A DNA stretch of 64,000 bases from Marsupella aquatica (lineage: Eukaryota; Marchantiophyta): NCBI GenBank assembly GCA_973895155.1, contig OZ316899.1, positions 7,502,001 to 7,566,000 on the forward strand, given 5' to 3'. Of this stretch, positions 53,285-62,967 are shown piece after piece (positions within the stretch are counted from its first letter, which is position 1; each line of letters opens with the position of its first letter). The notes under the pieces are model-generated. The model did not search any database. It had not been told where the DNA came from and saw only the letters and a program-made list of their open reading frames with translations. Both the position numbers and the translations under genes were made by a program.

Positions 53285-56200
53285 TCACGACACCGGTGGT
53301 GGATCCTCAATGGACGCCCCCAACACTTCCTCCTCAGCCACTGCCGTTGGCCCGCCTACTGACAGATTACCTGCCCTTGACCGAGTCAACTCTCCCTCGG
53401 CCTGACTGGGTCCACCTTCGGCTTCAGCCTCGACACCGGCCTCGGCAATACCCACGGCTTCGGCTTCAGCCACCCCCACGGCTTCGGCTTCAGCCACTCC
53501 CTCGGCTTCGGCCTCCCCTTCCCCTAGGGTAGTTGGATCCTTAGCTGTGACCCTGTCTGGGGTCGGTGCCGGGTCTACCTCCTTGATCACCACGGCCTGT
53601 GAAGTCGTATTACTCCTTGACCCTGAAGGTTTCCGCTTCTTCTTCGTTGGTGGCTCGGCAGCTGGTCCCTTCCCCTTCCCACTTACCTCCGGCACTGGTG
53701 CAGGTGGCGCGGCTTGTCCTTCGGCAATTACCACCCCTGGTAACTGGTTTGTCCCAACAGGAGATGGACCTGCTGCAGCTAAGCATTTAAATACTGCGGC
53801 TTGTTTCTTCAGCCGCTCTGTTTGGTTGTCGGCCCGCCGCTGTAGGTTCTCCATCTTCCTCGTGATTTCCTCCAACTCCTCTTGGGTTTCATCCAGGTCC
53901 TTACGTGCCCCCTCCAGCTCGTTTTTGGCCTCCTCCTGCTCCCTGTGGGCTTCCTCCAATTCCTTCTTCAAGGTAGCCTTCTCCTCCTGGGTTGCTCTTA
54001 GCTCCTTGTCGAGCTCTGCAATGATGACAGACTCCATCTGGTTCATCTTGGCGTAAGTCTGTTCGAGCATCTCGTCCTTCTCCCTTAGGTCGGCCTTGAA
54101 GCTGGCCGTCAGGGACGCAAGCTCCTGCTGCAGCGCCATAATCCCTTGATAGGATTTCCCTAACTCGACCTCCTTCTGCTCAAGGGCTCCGCGGATTTTC
54201 TCGAGCTCCCCTTTCAACGCCCATTCCTTTCTTTGGGTCTCCGCCATGGCCCGGCTGTTGGCTGTTATGTGGGCCTCCTCTGTATTCTTCAGCTCTTGCT
54301 TCCACTTTTCCCTTTCTTTGATCGTGTCGGCCAACTCTTCCTGCGTCTGAGTCAGTTTATCCTTGATATTCTGATTATCAGCCTGCGCGGCGTCCAACTG
54401 CCCCTGCATGATGTTCAGCTCATGTCGTTTTATCCGCAGTTCATCTTGGGCTTTCTTGGCCGCCCTTAGATCTTCAATCTCGGCTTCCATCCTCCTAAGC
54501 CGCCGAATGACCTCGTCCTTCTTGCTTCTCTCTAAAGCCACCGCTTCTTCTAATTGGTGCTTCTCCAACTGCTCCCTATGGAAAAAGGGTCCTACCTCCA
54601 ACTCCTCTCCAAAGATGCCGAGCGCAAGTTCCCCACACATCTCACCATACTCCATGGCTCTATTCTTAGCGTAGGTGGAGTAAGTAGAAGTGATCGGCAT
54701 CGCCCATCGTGGCCTCTGCTCCCAAGCCGTCCTGCGGATCTCTTCAATCGTGGCTAGAGGTTTGCTTCCTTTTTCGGCTAGCCGCCTGATGTCCTCCGGC
54801 CAATCTCCTCCTGGTAAATCCTTTTCCTTAGCCAGGGCGGCCTCTTCCTCCTGCTTGATTCGCTCCTGAAATTCCTGCACCGTCTGTTTTATGTCGTCGA
54901 AGCTCGGGGGAGCAACATCTGGTGGGGGAGACTCAGGGCTACTCTGCTGGTTGGGGTCCCCTCGCACTACCCTTGGAAGTGTGGGGACAAACCGGCCACA
55001 GGTCCTTACTCCTGGAACGTGATGGTCCGACCCATAGCCGGAATTATCATGGCTGCAGTCCTCCACTGCCTCCTCTACCTCTTGGATTTCCGGCTTCTCC
55101 CTCTCCTCTTCCTCGGTAGGAGCTTCAGGCAATTCTGCCTCAGATTCGGAGCTTGAGGTTCCCACGTACATTCGAACACCTGGCTTGGATTCCGGCCTGA
55201 TTCTCTCGTCTCCAGCAAAGGGGTTTTCTCTTGTGAGCCGGTGTAGGCCTACCTCTGTAGTAGTGTCCTGCATGGTTGCCGTTGCCGTTGTTGTTGCCGA
55301 TGCCGATTTCTTTTCTTTCTCCAGTAGTTTCAGCAGACTCTGCATGCCTGGTTGCTGCATCGGCAAGTCTTCCTTCCTGGGCCTAAACACCTGCTCGATC
55401 GTAGGACTAACAGGTGGTTGAGGCTTCTCAGCCAACGGCCTCGGCGTTGGAGCTTCCTCGGGTGCCCTTACCTGCAGGGGAAGTACCGGGGCAAAAGTCT
55501 GACCTCTGGCATACCGGCACAACAGCGGCATGTGATAGCCAAGCCGCGACACGCTCCCCATGCCGATTACCTGCTGCTCCTCCTTTAAGATCTTCTTCAA
55601 TTGGTTGAGGAGGTACCCGTTGTAGTCCCGGCTTGGGTCTGGCCTTTCTGCCAGATAGACCTGTGCCTTGCCGATCTCTGCCCTCGGCAAGTTACAATGC
55701 ATGGTCACCCGCAAGAAGTCGATCATCTCTCCTATGTGCGGGTTGGTGCAGGTGTTCCGGAAGAAGCCATTCTTCGTTGATGGCCCGGGGAACGACCGGA
55801 ACTCCTTGTCAGGCAAGGTCTTCCTGGTATCAACTTTGGTCTTATTGCCCATCGGCAAGCCAAACACTTCGGCAATCACCTTGGGAGTAAGATAGAAATC
55901 CTTCCCATATATCCTCGTGCAATTGGTCTCGGGTTCCCATGACCCCACGAATTCTAATAGGTCTGACTCCGGTACCTCCGGCTTCAGCCATGGTAATCTT
56001 ACAAAGGCCTCCAAGCCGGATCCGGCCATGAAGCCTTGGTACTTCTTGGTCTGCATGGCCGTAAAGCATGCATCCTCCTCCCGTGCAAAATGTAGTTGCA
56101 CCTCCACCGGTAGGGTTGCCGCCCAGCCCTTCCAGGTGTCATCCCTGGTTGGAATGGCCTTGATGGGATCGACCTCCTCCTCTTCGGCTTCTCCCTGCCT

Positions 56201-56905
56201 CCTGCTCTGCTGCTCGGCTGGCTTCTTTGGTGCCGTCGACCTCGTTCTTTTTGCCGGGGTGGCTTCATCGTTGACGGCTCCCTTCCTCTTCATCTCTGCT
56301 GCCGTGGAGGTTTCTCCTAGCACCGTTGCCTGGGTCCACCTTTCCGTGCTACCCTTTAATTCCCAGTGTATGTCGTTGCAGTTCTTGATGGCCTCTCGGA
56401 TGCCGACGATGCTGTCCTTGCAAAACAGAAGATCGTCGAGTTGATTGGAAGTAGGCGTCCACAGGAACTCGTCCTTGATGAGTTCGCCTCCTAAGAAAGC
56501 CGTCTTCTGCAGCTCCCACAATCGAGCGAGCTCCTGCCGTTCTCGAGCTGCCCTTTCTGACTCCTCGTCCTCGTAAGTCTTGATGTACTCAGTTGCCCGT
56601 TCGAACAGGCATCCCCAGAAATGTGCCGCTTGATTGACGTTGCTCATACCCTCCTTAGGTTGATCGTCGGTATCTACTCTCTCCCCGAGTGCTTGCCTAA
56701 GCAGCTGACAGTAGTTGGCCTCCCGTAGTCGTCTGCCTAGTTCGTGCTCGCAAATGAGCCACCATCTCCTGCAAGCGCTCCTTACCCCTCTCCTCTGCCG
56801 GTCCTTCTTCCCGTTGATCCTTCCTAGCCGCCGACGCTTAACGCGCCCTAACCCTAATCGGGTTTTCACCCTCAGCCTTACCTCCGGCCTCTGCCCGGGT
56901 TCCAT
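53285..56905 (-). CDS. LTR (U3)-encoded accessory protein, intact, 1206 codons
   Basis: Chosen start is the ATG at 56905 in ACCATGG context; it is conserved in A (9181). Residues 1-60 are very basic (GRVKRRRLGRINGKKDRQRR), likely nuclear. Residues about 285-480 form a conserved block (YLTPKVIAEVFGLPMG, FRSFPGPSTKNGFFRN, FLRVTMHCNLPRAEIGKA, SRLGYHMPLLCRYARG) that resembles the plant mobile domain / putative plant transposon protein group; this is a motif impression, not a search result. Residues about 770-1035 are a long coiled coil. Residues about 1130-1160 are Ala/Glu repeats, with SIEDPPPVS at the end. No signal peptide, membrane segment, nuclease or RT motif. Function unknown; a nuclear role such as chromatin targeting or counter-silencing is only a hypothesis. 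Confidence 0.85.
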   Translation of the reverse strand: MEPGQRPEVRLRVKTRLGLGRVKRRRLGRINGKKDRQRRGVRSACRRWWLICEHELGRRLREANYCQLLRQALGERVDTDDQPKEGMSNVNQAAHFWGCLFERATEYIKTYEDEESERAARERQELARLWELQKTAFLGGELIKDEFLWTPTSNQLDDLLFCKDSIVGIREAIKNCNDIHWELKGSTERWTQATVLGETSTAAEMKRKGAVNDEATPAKRTRSTAPKKPAEQQSRRQGEAEEEEVDPIKAIPTRDDTWKGWAATLPVEVQLHFAREEDACFTAMQTKKYQGFMAGSGLEAFVRLPWLKPEVPESDLLEFVGSWEPETNCTRIYGKDFYLTPKVIAEVFGLPMGNKTKVDTRKTLPDKEFRSFPGPSTKNGFFRNTCTNPHIGEMIDFLRVTMHCNLPRAEIGKAQVYLAERPDPSRDYNGYLLNQLKKILKEEQQVIGMGSVSRLGYHMPLLCRYARGQTFAPVLPLQVRAPEEAPTPRPLAEKPQPPVSPTIEQVFRPRKEDLPMQQPGMQSLLKLLEKEKKSASATTTATATMQDTTTEVGLHRLTRENPFAGDERIRPESKPGVRMYVGTSSSESEAELPEAPTEEEEREKPEIQEVEEAVEDCSHDNSGYGSDHHVPGVRTCGRFVPTLPRVVRGDPNQQSSPESPPPDVAPPSFDDIKQTVQEFQERIKQEEEAALAKEKDLPGGDWPEDIRRLAEKGSKPLATIEEIRRTAWEQRPRWAMPITSTYSTYAKNRAMEYGEMCGELALGIFGEELEVGPFFHREQLEKHQLEEAVALERSKKDEVIRRLRRMEAEIEDLRAAKKAQDELRIKRHELNIMQGQLDAAQADNQNIKDKLTQTQEELADTIKEREKWKQELKNTEEAHITANSRAMAETQRKEWALKGELEKIRGALEQKEVELGKSYQGIMALQQELASLTASFKADLREKDEMLEQTYAKMNQMESVIIAELDKELRATQEEKATLKKELEEAHREQEEAKNELEGARKDLDETQEELEEITRKMENLQRRADNQTERLKKQAAVFKCLAAAGPSPVGTNQLPGVVIAEGQAAPPAPVPEVSGKGKGPAAEPPTKKKRKPSGSRSNTTSQAVVIKEVDPAPTPDRVTAKDPTTLGEGEAEAEGVAEAEAVGVAEAEAVGIAEAGVEAEAEGGPSQAEGELTRSRAGNLSVGGPTAVAEEEVLGASIEDPPPVS

Positions 56906-57025
56906 GGTTGCCCCTAATTGTTTATATTTTCCTTGTTTTGTCACTATACTAAGGTGTTCCTAGGGTGCCTTCCTGCTTTACCCACTTAACCGGCCGAGTG
57001 ATTCCTGTCTAGGCATCACAGCAGT

Positions 57026-57740
57026 GTTGTCTGTCTGGGAGCTGGAGGTAAGTGCGCGCTCCCCTTGAGTCTTGGAAGGTCTTTATGTGATTCGCTTATC
57101 CTGTGACAGTTCAGAAAGGCTACACATTCCAAGTAACCGGATTAGTGCCTTATGTAATACTGGAGGTAGAGATTTTGTGAAGAGGTCTGCAGCATTCTTC
57201 AAACTTGGGATCCACTGAACGTTAATTGTATCGCCATGTTGTTCTTGTGTAAAGAATTTTTTTGGGGAAATGTGTTTTGTCTTATCACCTTTGATGAATC
57301 CTGCGGAAATTTGTTCTATGCATGGTCTGTTATCTTCATAGATGACAGTAGGGGAGTTGAGTTTAGGTTTACCTGTGGTTTCTTGAAGGTAATTGATTAC
57401 ATTGCGTAACCAGATGCACTCGCGGCTCGCCTCATAGAGTGCAATTACTTTTGAGTGATTTGAAGAAGTGGTGGTAAGTGTTTGTTTTGTGCTCCGCCAC
57501 GAGATAGCTGTAAGTCCAATTAGAAAGACATATCCGGTCTAGGATTTGGCGTTTGCAGTGTCGGATAAGTATCCAGCGTCAGCATAGCCGGTTAGTGTGA
57601 TGTTTGCTTTGTTGTAGTAGAATAATCCAAGGTCAATGGTGCCATTGAGGTAACGGAATATACGTTTAATCCCGTTCCAGTGTCGGATTGTGGGTTGTGA
57701 GCTATACCTGGCTAGCAGGTTGACTGCGAAAGCAATGTCA
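57026..57740 (-). pseudogene. Copia G RNase H and pol end
   Basis: On the - strand: LTGYADAGYLSDTANAKS-like RNase H, SSNHSKVIALYEASRECIWL, VIYEDNRPCIEQISAGFIKG and NVQWIPSLKNAADLFTKSLP, ending in a TAA near 57083. Stops are visible (for example near 57540). Only about 60 bases of 3' UTR remain before the E insertion. Confidence 0.8.
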
Positions 57741-57742
57741 GG

Positions 57743-58756
57743 TCAAGTCTGTGAAGACAAGAATAAAAGTGCGCCAATGGCCGATAAGTATGGCTTCTCG
57801 GAGCCAAGCAGTGGCTCCTCTTCATTTCTTTTCCGGAAAATGTCTTTATCTCTGTCGAGAGAACGTATGTCCATTGGTGACTTGACTGCCTTTTCGTTAT
57901 GCATATTGAATTTCTTTAGCATCATGCGTGTGTATGTAGATTGGTGGAGTAGTACTCCGTGTGGTAGGTATTTGAATTGCAATCCGAGGCAGAATGTAGT
58001 TCTGCCTAAATCTCTGATCTCGAACACCTTGTTCAGTTGTTTGATTGTGTCTTGCAGGATCCTTGGTGTTCCGAATAAATTCAAGTCATCCACGTATATT
58101 GCTACTATGATGATCTCTTGTCTTTCTTGTTTGATGAATAAGCATGGGGAAAGGTCTGAAGTTTTGAAACCCATTGCCATCATATCTGTCTTAAAATGTC
58201 TGTACCAGGTACGCCCACTCTGTTTGAGTCCATACATGGATCTGAGGACTTGGACAGCAAATCGGTTCCGAGCAGTAAGTGTTTTTGGACTTGTTCCCTG
58301 TTTAGCAGAGGCCTTCCAAGCGATTGCTTTGGCGGTAGTGTGTAGCACTTTCTTGTTTGTGTCGCCAAAAGGGCCTTCATTCCTAGTGGGAGCGTTTTGT
58401 AGTCTGTGCTCCCCCTGAATATGGCAATGAACTCTGGTTAGTAATTCAGGAGGGGCTTCCATGTAAATAATGGTGTCAAGATGTCCATATAGATAAGCAG
58501 TGACTATATCAAGTTGATGCATTGTCAGTTTATGATGTATTGCGAATGCTATCAAGTATCTATATGTGATCACGTCCATGATAGGTGAGTAGGTGAGGTC
58601 GTAATCTCTGCCAGGTATCCTTTGGCCACTAGGCGTGCCTTGTATCTGACTATTTCGCCTTCTGTTCCTCTTTTTGACGAATGTCCATTTGTATCCGGTG
58701 AGGTGAGTATCAGGAGTTACTGGCGTTATTGGTCCGAATACTTGTCGGGAAATCAA
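57743..58756 (-). pseudogene. Copia G reverse transcriptase
   Basis: 337 codons open: SRQVFGPITPVTPDTHLTGY, MDVITYRYLIAFAIHHKLTM, TAYLYGHLDTIIYMEAPPEL, then about 65 extra residues beginning HCHIQGEH, then VQVLRSMYGLKQSGRTWY, catalytic VAIYVDDLNLFG, LGRTTFCLGLQFKYLPHG and LGSEKPYLSAIGALLFLSS. Catalytic YVDD is intact. A frame irregularity is suspected around KNRRRNSQ, where C and H read AQGEVVRYKARLV. Confidence 0.88.
58409..58421 (-). promoter_or_regulatory. Internal polypurine tract in copia G RT
   Basis: On the - strand ATATTCAGGGGGAGCACAG, matching C (31798) and H (62968) in position and core GGGGGAG. Confidence 0.4.
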
Positions 58757-58786
58757 GGAGTCCAGTTCTGAATTGACTGCCTTCTG

Positions 58787-60600
58787 CTAGTCTTGCCAAT
58801 CAGGTTGTTTTCTCGCTTCTGTTATGGTTAAGGGATCAGGTGAGTCCTCCATCATTGCTGTTGATATTTGGAATGCGAATGTGTTGTCTGGTATTGTGGT
58901 GGGTCTATAGTGGATTTTTCCTGTGTAATTGTAGTTAATGGCTATTTCTTCGTTCTCTGTTGGGGTGGTCTGTTGGGCCCTCCTCTGGCAAGGGTGTTTA
59001 TCCACAACTCCAGGAGGTCTTCCTCTTTTCTTGCGTGGTTCAATGCTTGTGGCTGGCTGGTGGTCCATATTTATTCTAGATGGTGCGTTGGTAGCTGGGT
59101 TATGGGATCTGGTCACTTTGGCAACATCCACGAATGCATCGGGTAATTCTTCCATTACTCGACTGAGGTGTAGTATTCGTTGTACCTCTGTATCTGTTTG
59201 GGAAGTTCTAGGGTCGTTCCAAAATTGGGAGTTGATTTGCCAGGCTAGTAGTTTAGTTGCAGGTTCTGATGTTTTTGGTGTGGTGTTTAAGGCTGGGAAT
59301 ACTGTCTCATAGAAGTGTCAATCAGCGAATCTAGCTTTATATACGTCAGCAGTTGTAGGTTCTAGGTATCTGATAATGGATGTGGAGTTGAAACCTATGT
59401 AGATCCCCTTCTGTCTCTGGGGTCCCAGTTTAGTCCTCTTTAGTCTCATTATGGGAACCAAGGCCTGGCAACCAAATGTTCGAAGGTGTGCCAGGTTGGG
59501 TGAGGTGCCAAATGCAAGGTGGTATGGGGAGCTCGTGTTAAAAGCAGATGGCCTGTATCTGAGGAGTGCAACAACGTGTAGGATGGCGTGGCTCCAGGCA
59601 GAAGGTGGGAGACTGGTTTGCATAAGGAGTGGTCAAGCTATTGTCTATAGACGTTTAATGAGGGATTCTGCAATCCCATTTTGGAAATGAACGTAGGCTA
59701 CAGGTTATTCAACTTCAATCCTAGATGCAATGCAAAAGTCGTCGAATGTCTGTGATGTGAATTCTCCCGCATTGTCTACTCTTAATGTTTTGATGGGGTG
59801 GTCAAGAAATTGTGCTTTTAGGCGCAGGATGTGGGCTAAGAGTCGGGAGAAGACTAAGTTGCGTGTTGATAGGAGGGAGACCTGGGACCATTTTGATGAG
59901 GCGTCAATGGTAGCTAAGAAGAATCTGAAGGGTCCGCTTGGGGGATTAACAGGGCCGCATACATCCGCATGTATTCGCTCGAGGAATTTGGGGATATTTT
60001 TGTCTGTTGTGGATGAGGAAGGTCTCATTGTGAGTTTTCCCTGTGAACATGCAAGGCAAGGAGATCGCATGGAGGTTGGGTGTACTGAGGTGGGTATTCC
60101 CTGCATATCTTGAGGATCTTATGGAACATCTGTGTGCCTGGGTGTCCCAGGCGACGATGCCATGTTTCGGTTATAGTCTGTGTGGGGGTCTCAGTGAAAA
60201 AGGTGTGGATTCTAATGGCGTAGAATCCCAATGGAAAAGCTATCAGGGTCTCTTTTATTTCTATGCCATTCTTGGTCTTTGCCACGATGTGTAATACTTC
60301 TTGGGATTCGTGGATGCTGGTGTGGATGTGCAGGCCGTTCTCCCGGATGTCCTTGAAACTCAAGAGGTTACGTGTAGCCTTTGGGGCATATATTGCGGAT
60401 TTAAACCCTTAAACCATGCCCTTGGGCAGGACCAGGTTGGCTGGGCCATTGCCCTCTTCTAGCTGGTGGTTGCCCATAATTGTGGTAACTCTCCGTTGGG
60501 AAGGTACAATCTGGGTAAAATAAACTTTGGTCCTTAATATTGAGTGTGAGGTCCCGTTGTCTAGTATGCAGCAATGAGGGTCATCCAGGGCTTTAGACAT
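58787..60600 (-). pseudogene. Copia G protease and integrase
   Basis: Protease ILDNGTSHSILRT (D-N-G, about 60560) and NHQLEEGNGPANLVLP. A stop at 60411 follows. GAG-pre-integrase ETWHRRLGHPGTQMFHKI. A frame break occurs near 60100. Integrase has HADVCGPVNPPSGPFRFFLA and VDNAGEFTSQTFDDF, then a stop at 59705. The C-terminal part is YRPSAFNTSSPYHLAFGTSP and RLKRTKLGPQRQKGIYIGFN to 59318. The linker at 59155-58787 carries KKRGRPPGVVDKH. Several frameshifts and stops; inactive. Confidence 0.85.
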
Positions 60601-60647
60601 TTCTGACTGGAAAGCGAGGTGCAGTTCGGGTAAGATCTCTGGAGTTT

Positions 60648-61620
60648 CTAGGAATGCTCCATGTGTCTCGTATTCATCATTATGTAAGTTCTTCTGGTAT
60701 AGTGCGACAAGGTGTGCTGGGTCCCGACAAGTTTTCCTAATGTGACCTTTAGTCCCGCACCTATGGCAAATTGGGGGGTTGTCAGACTTATCTGTATGGG
60801 CGTTCTGCCATTGTTGATTGCCGTTGTTCCTTGGCCAGTTGTTGCGGAAGTTTCCTGGTTGCGCTCTGCCCCGACCCCTTCCTCCACGGTAATTGCTCCT
60901 TCTGCCCCACTGGAAATTGTTGCCCCGTCCATGGAAGTTATTCCTTCTGCGATAGCTACCTCGGCCACGATATGAGGTGCCAGAGCCTCGTCTCCACGTA
61001 TTGAAGTGTGTTTCGGGATTGGTATGTGGGGGTAGGGTCCTAGGGGGTCACTGCTTGGTATTCTGTAATAGCAGGATTTGATACTTCTCTGCTAGCAACA
61101 TGTGGGCGATCAGTTCGGAGTATGTCGTGAATCTCATGTTGCGGTATTGTGTGGATAGTACTAAATTGGTTATGTGGAATGTTGACAGGGTCTTTTTGAT
61201 TTGTTCCTCTTCATCGACCGGGTGGCCACAAATTGCCAATTGTGATACAATTTGGAAAAGTTTGCTGTTATACTCAACGATTGTCTTGTGGTCCTGTACG
61301 CGGAGATTAATCCAGTCATGCCTCGCTGCCGGGAGGAAGATCGTGCGCGTATGGTCGAATCTTGCATGGAGCTTGTCCCATAGAACTTGGGGGTTGTAGG
61401 CATTCATATATTGGCATTTTAGAGAGTCGGCAAGGTGGTGTCGAATCAAGATCAGGGCCTTCGCCTTCTCTTGTAGAGTGGGGCCATTGTCTGTTAGGAT
61501 TGCGTCTTCTAGGTTCTTTGATGTGAGATGCGCCTTGACATCCAATGTCCATGATAAAAAAATTGATCCGTCGATACATAATGCTTGGAAATACAGCTTC
61601 TCAATCGCATTTGTTGTCAT
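60648..61620 (-). pseudogene. gag: Copia G gag
   Basis: ATG at 61620 (MTTNAIEKLYFQALCIDGSI); 190 codons to a stop at 61048, including QVLWDKLHARFDHTRTIFLP and QLAICGHPVDEEEQIKKTLS. After a frame break, an Arg/Gly/Asn-rich region (RGRGSYRRRNNFHGRGNN) and knuckle CHRCGTKGHIRKTC at about 60735 follow. Very similar in layout to copia C gag. Confidence 0.85.
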
Positions 61621-61945
61621 TGTATTCAGTGATGAGTGTAGTTTCGGAGGATGATTGTGTAGATCCGTCTATGCTTAGCAATATGTTGTGATGTGTAACG
61701 TTCGGCAGATGAATCTGCCTCAGATTGTAATAATTGGAATTTGTTGAATTGTTGTCAAGAATGTATGTTGATCATCTACGATCATCTTCCTTTCGTCAAA
61801 TCGTGAGTGGATAGGAGGAGAATCGAAAAAAAAACTTTGGTCTGGAATTTTGGTCTTCAAATTGAAATTGAAATTGGAATTGGGATCGGTCTACACTGGT
61901 GGGTCGGGGAAGAAAAATCTCAGGAGCACACTCGTGCTGATAACG
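61621..61945 (-). other. Copia G 5' leader and PBS region
   Basis: About 325 bp between the 5' LTR and gag. The first bases on the - strand are CGTTATCAGCACGAGTGTGC, the PBS-like sequence shared with C. No frame. Confidence 0.65.
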
Positions 61946-62090
61946 TGTTAAACATCACAATAACACCAATTGTTTTACTCATCCAATTCCTTCATATACA
62001 TAGTTGGTTGTCTAGGTGGTTGGTTGTATAACCGTCATGGGTTAGGGTTTAGTCCTAACCTTAGGTAGACTTGTTCTAGGGGTTGCAACA
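61946..62090 (-). repeat. Copia G 5' LTR (145 bp)
   Basis: TGTTGCAACCCCTAGAACAA to ATGTTTAACA on the - strand; followed by the TSD ATAAT at 62091-62095. Confidence 0.93.
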
Positions 62091-62290
62091 ATAATAACAT
62101 ATCTGATGCCTTTGTTTTTCAGGAACAAACATGGGGCAATTTTTGTCATTGGTAAAATTGAGAGATAACATCTCATCTTTAAAACGCTTATACCAAATAC
62201 ATCCACTCTGTTTGAGGCCGTTTATAGATCTTAGGACTTGTACTACGCTTGGTACTACGTAGGTAGTGTCTTTTGTCTTCATCACTCATT
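62091..62290 (-). pseudogene. Copia H RT middle part
   Basis: VVQVLRSINGLKQSGCIWYK, then FKDEMLSLNFTNDKNCPMFV and QRHQICYYC, interrupted by G just before the YVDD motif. Reads on to 42604 once G is removed. Confidence 0.8.
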
Positions 62291-62960
62291 CCCAGTTGAC
62301 ATGAAAGACTTATACAAACCCCACAAAGTACCTCCTTTAGTCATTTTATGAACCCTTTAAGTATTCTTAAAGACTACCCACTAACACCATTTTAGTCCTT
62401 CCCAACGACTCACCTGAGCATCCCATAAAAGACTGAAAATGACTCACCAAAGCTACCCATACAAAGACTATAAACAACTGAAAATCCAGTCCATTATACG
62501 ACTGATCATGTAGTTCTATAAAGGACTCAGTGGATTGTAGTAACAAAACATATGACTCACAGTCTTATAAAGGATTGTAGTCCCGCCCAGTCTTTTGCAA
62601 GTCCTAAACGGTGGTGAATAGTTGTTTAATAGGGTCTAAATAGAGCATGGTTTCTACTAGTGTTTCCTGGTGGTTTAGTAGGCAGTGTTTGCTCTTTATC
62701 AAGAAATATATGAACTTGCTGTGTGTGTAGCACATGCTTTTGAGGTTTGGTTGAGGGACTTATTCCTTTTCCTGCCCATGTGAATCCTCTGTAGGAGTGA
62801 TTTGTTGTGGGTCATTTCTGATTTCTTTTCCGGTATCATATCGTTTGTAGCACACTTGGGTTTTGTTGGACAGTAGGTCCGCTATGGTGATGAAGCCCTC
62901 TTTGATTCTCAATAGGAGTAATCTGTTGGATTCCAACTTGTAAGTCTGGGTCTGTAATGC
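62291..62960. other. Unexplained segment inside the copia H RT insertion
   Basis: G and C have 65-110 residues between PPEL and the QVLRS.YGLKQSG block; here the gap is about 700 bp. 62300-62620 is rich in AAAGACT and GACTCAC repeats (for example 62313, 62368, 62430, 62464) and looks like a separate small insertion, but I see no clear terminal repeats or TSD. Confidence 0.4.
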
Positions 62961-62967
62961 TGTTTCT

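Larger units (their letters stand above)
43317..57020 (-). mobile_element. Gypsy element E, recent insertion with 4657-bp ORF-bearing LTRs
   Basis: LTRs 43317-47973 and 52364-57020 are each exactly 4657 bp, begin TGTGATGCC and end GCACCACA on the - strand, and are flanked by the TSD GCAGT (43312-43316, 57021-57025). I count about eleven base differences between them by eye. The interior (47974-52363, 4.4 kb) has an intact gag-PR frame, the RT N-terminus and the integrase C-terminal half. RT core, RNase H and the integrase N-terminus are deleted. More than two thirds of the element is LTR. Confidence 0.96.
52364..57020 (-). repeat. Element E 5' LTR (4657 bp)
   Basis: Same length as the 3' LTR; TSD GCAGT follows at 57021-57025. 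52364-53284 is non-coding; 53285-56905 is the intact LTR frame; 115 bp separate its ATG from the LTR start. Confidence 0.97.
42605..62090 (-). mobile_element. Copia element G, complete, split by gypsy element E
   Basis: LTRs of 146 bp (42605-42750) and 145 bp (61946-62090) are flanked by the TSD ATAAT (42600-42604, 62091-62095). Without E (13.7 kb) and one TSD copy it would be about 5.8 kb. It inserted in the RT of copia H. Same family as F. Confidence 0.95.

Noticed and set aside
53285-56905. Envelope-like protein
   Set aside because: No signal peptide, membrane segment or cysteine-rich ectodomain is visible; the protein is basic and coiled-coil.
53285-56944. Start of the LTR frame at 56944
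   Set aside because: That codon is GTG; the first ATG is at 56905 in good context and is conserved in element A.
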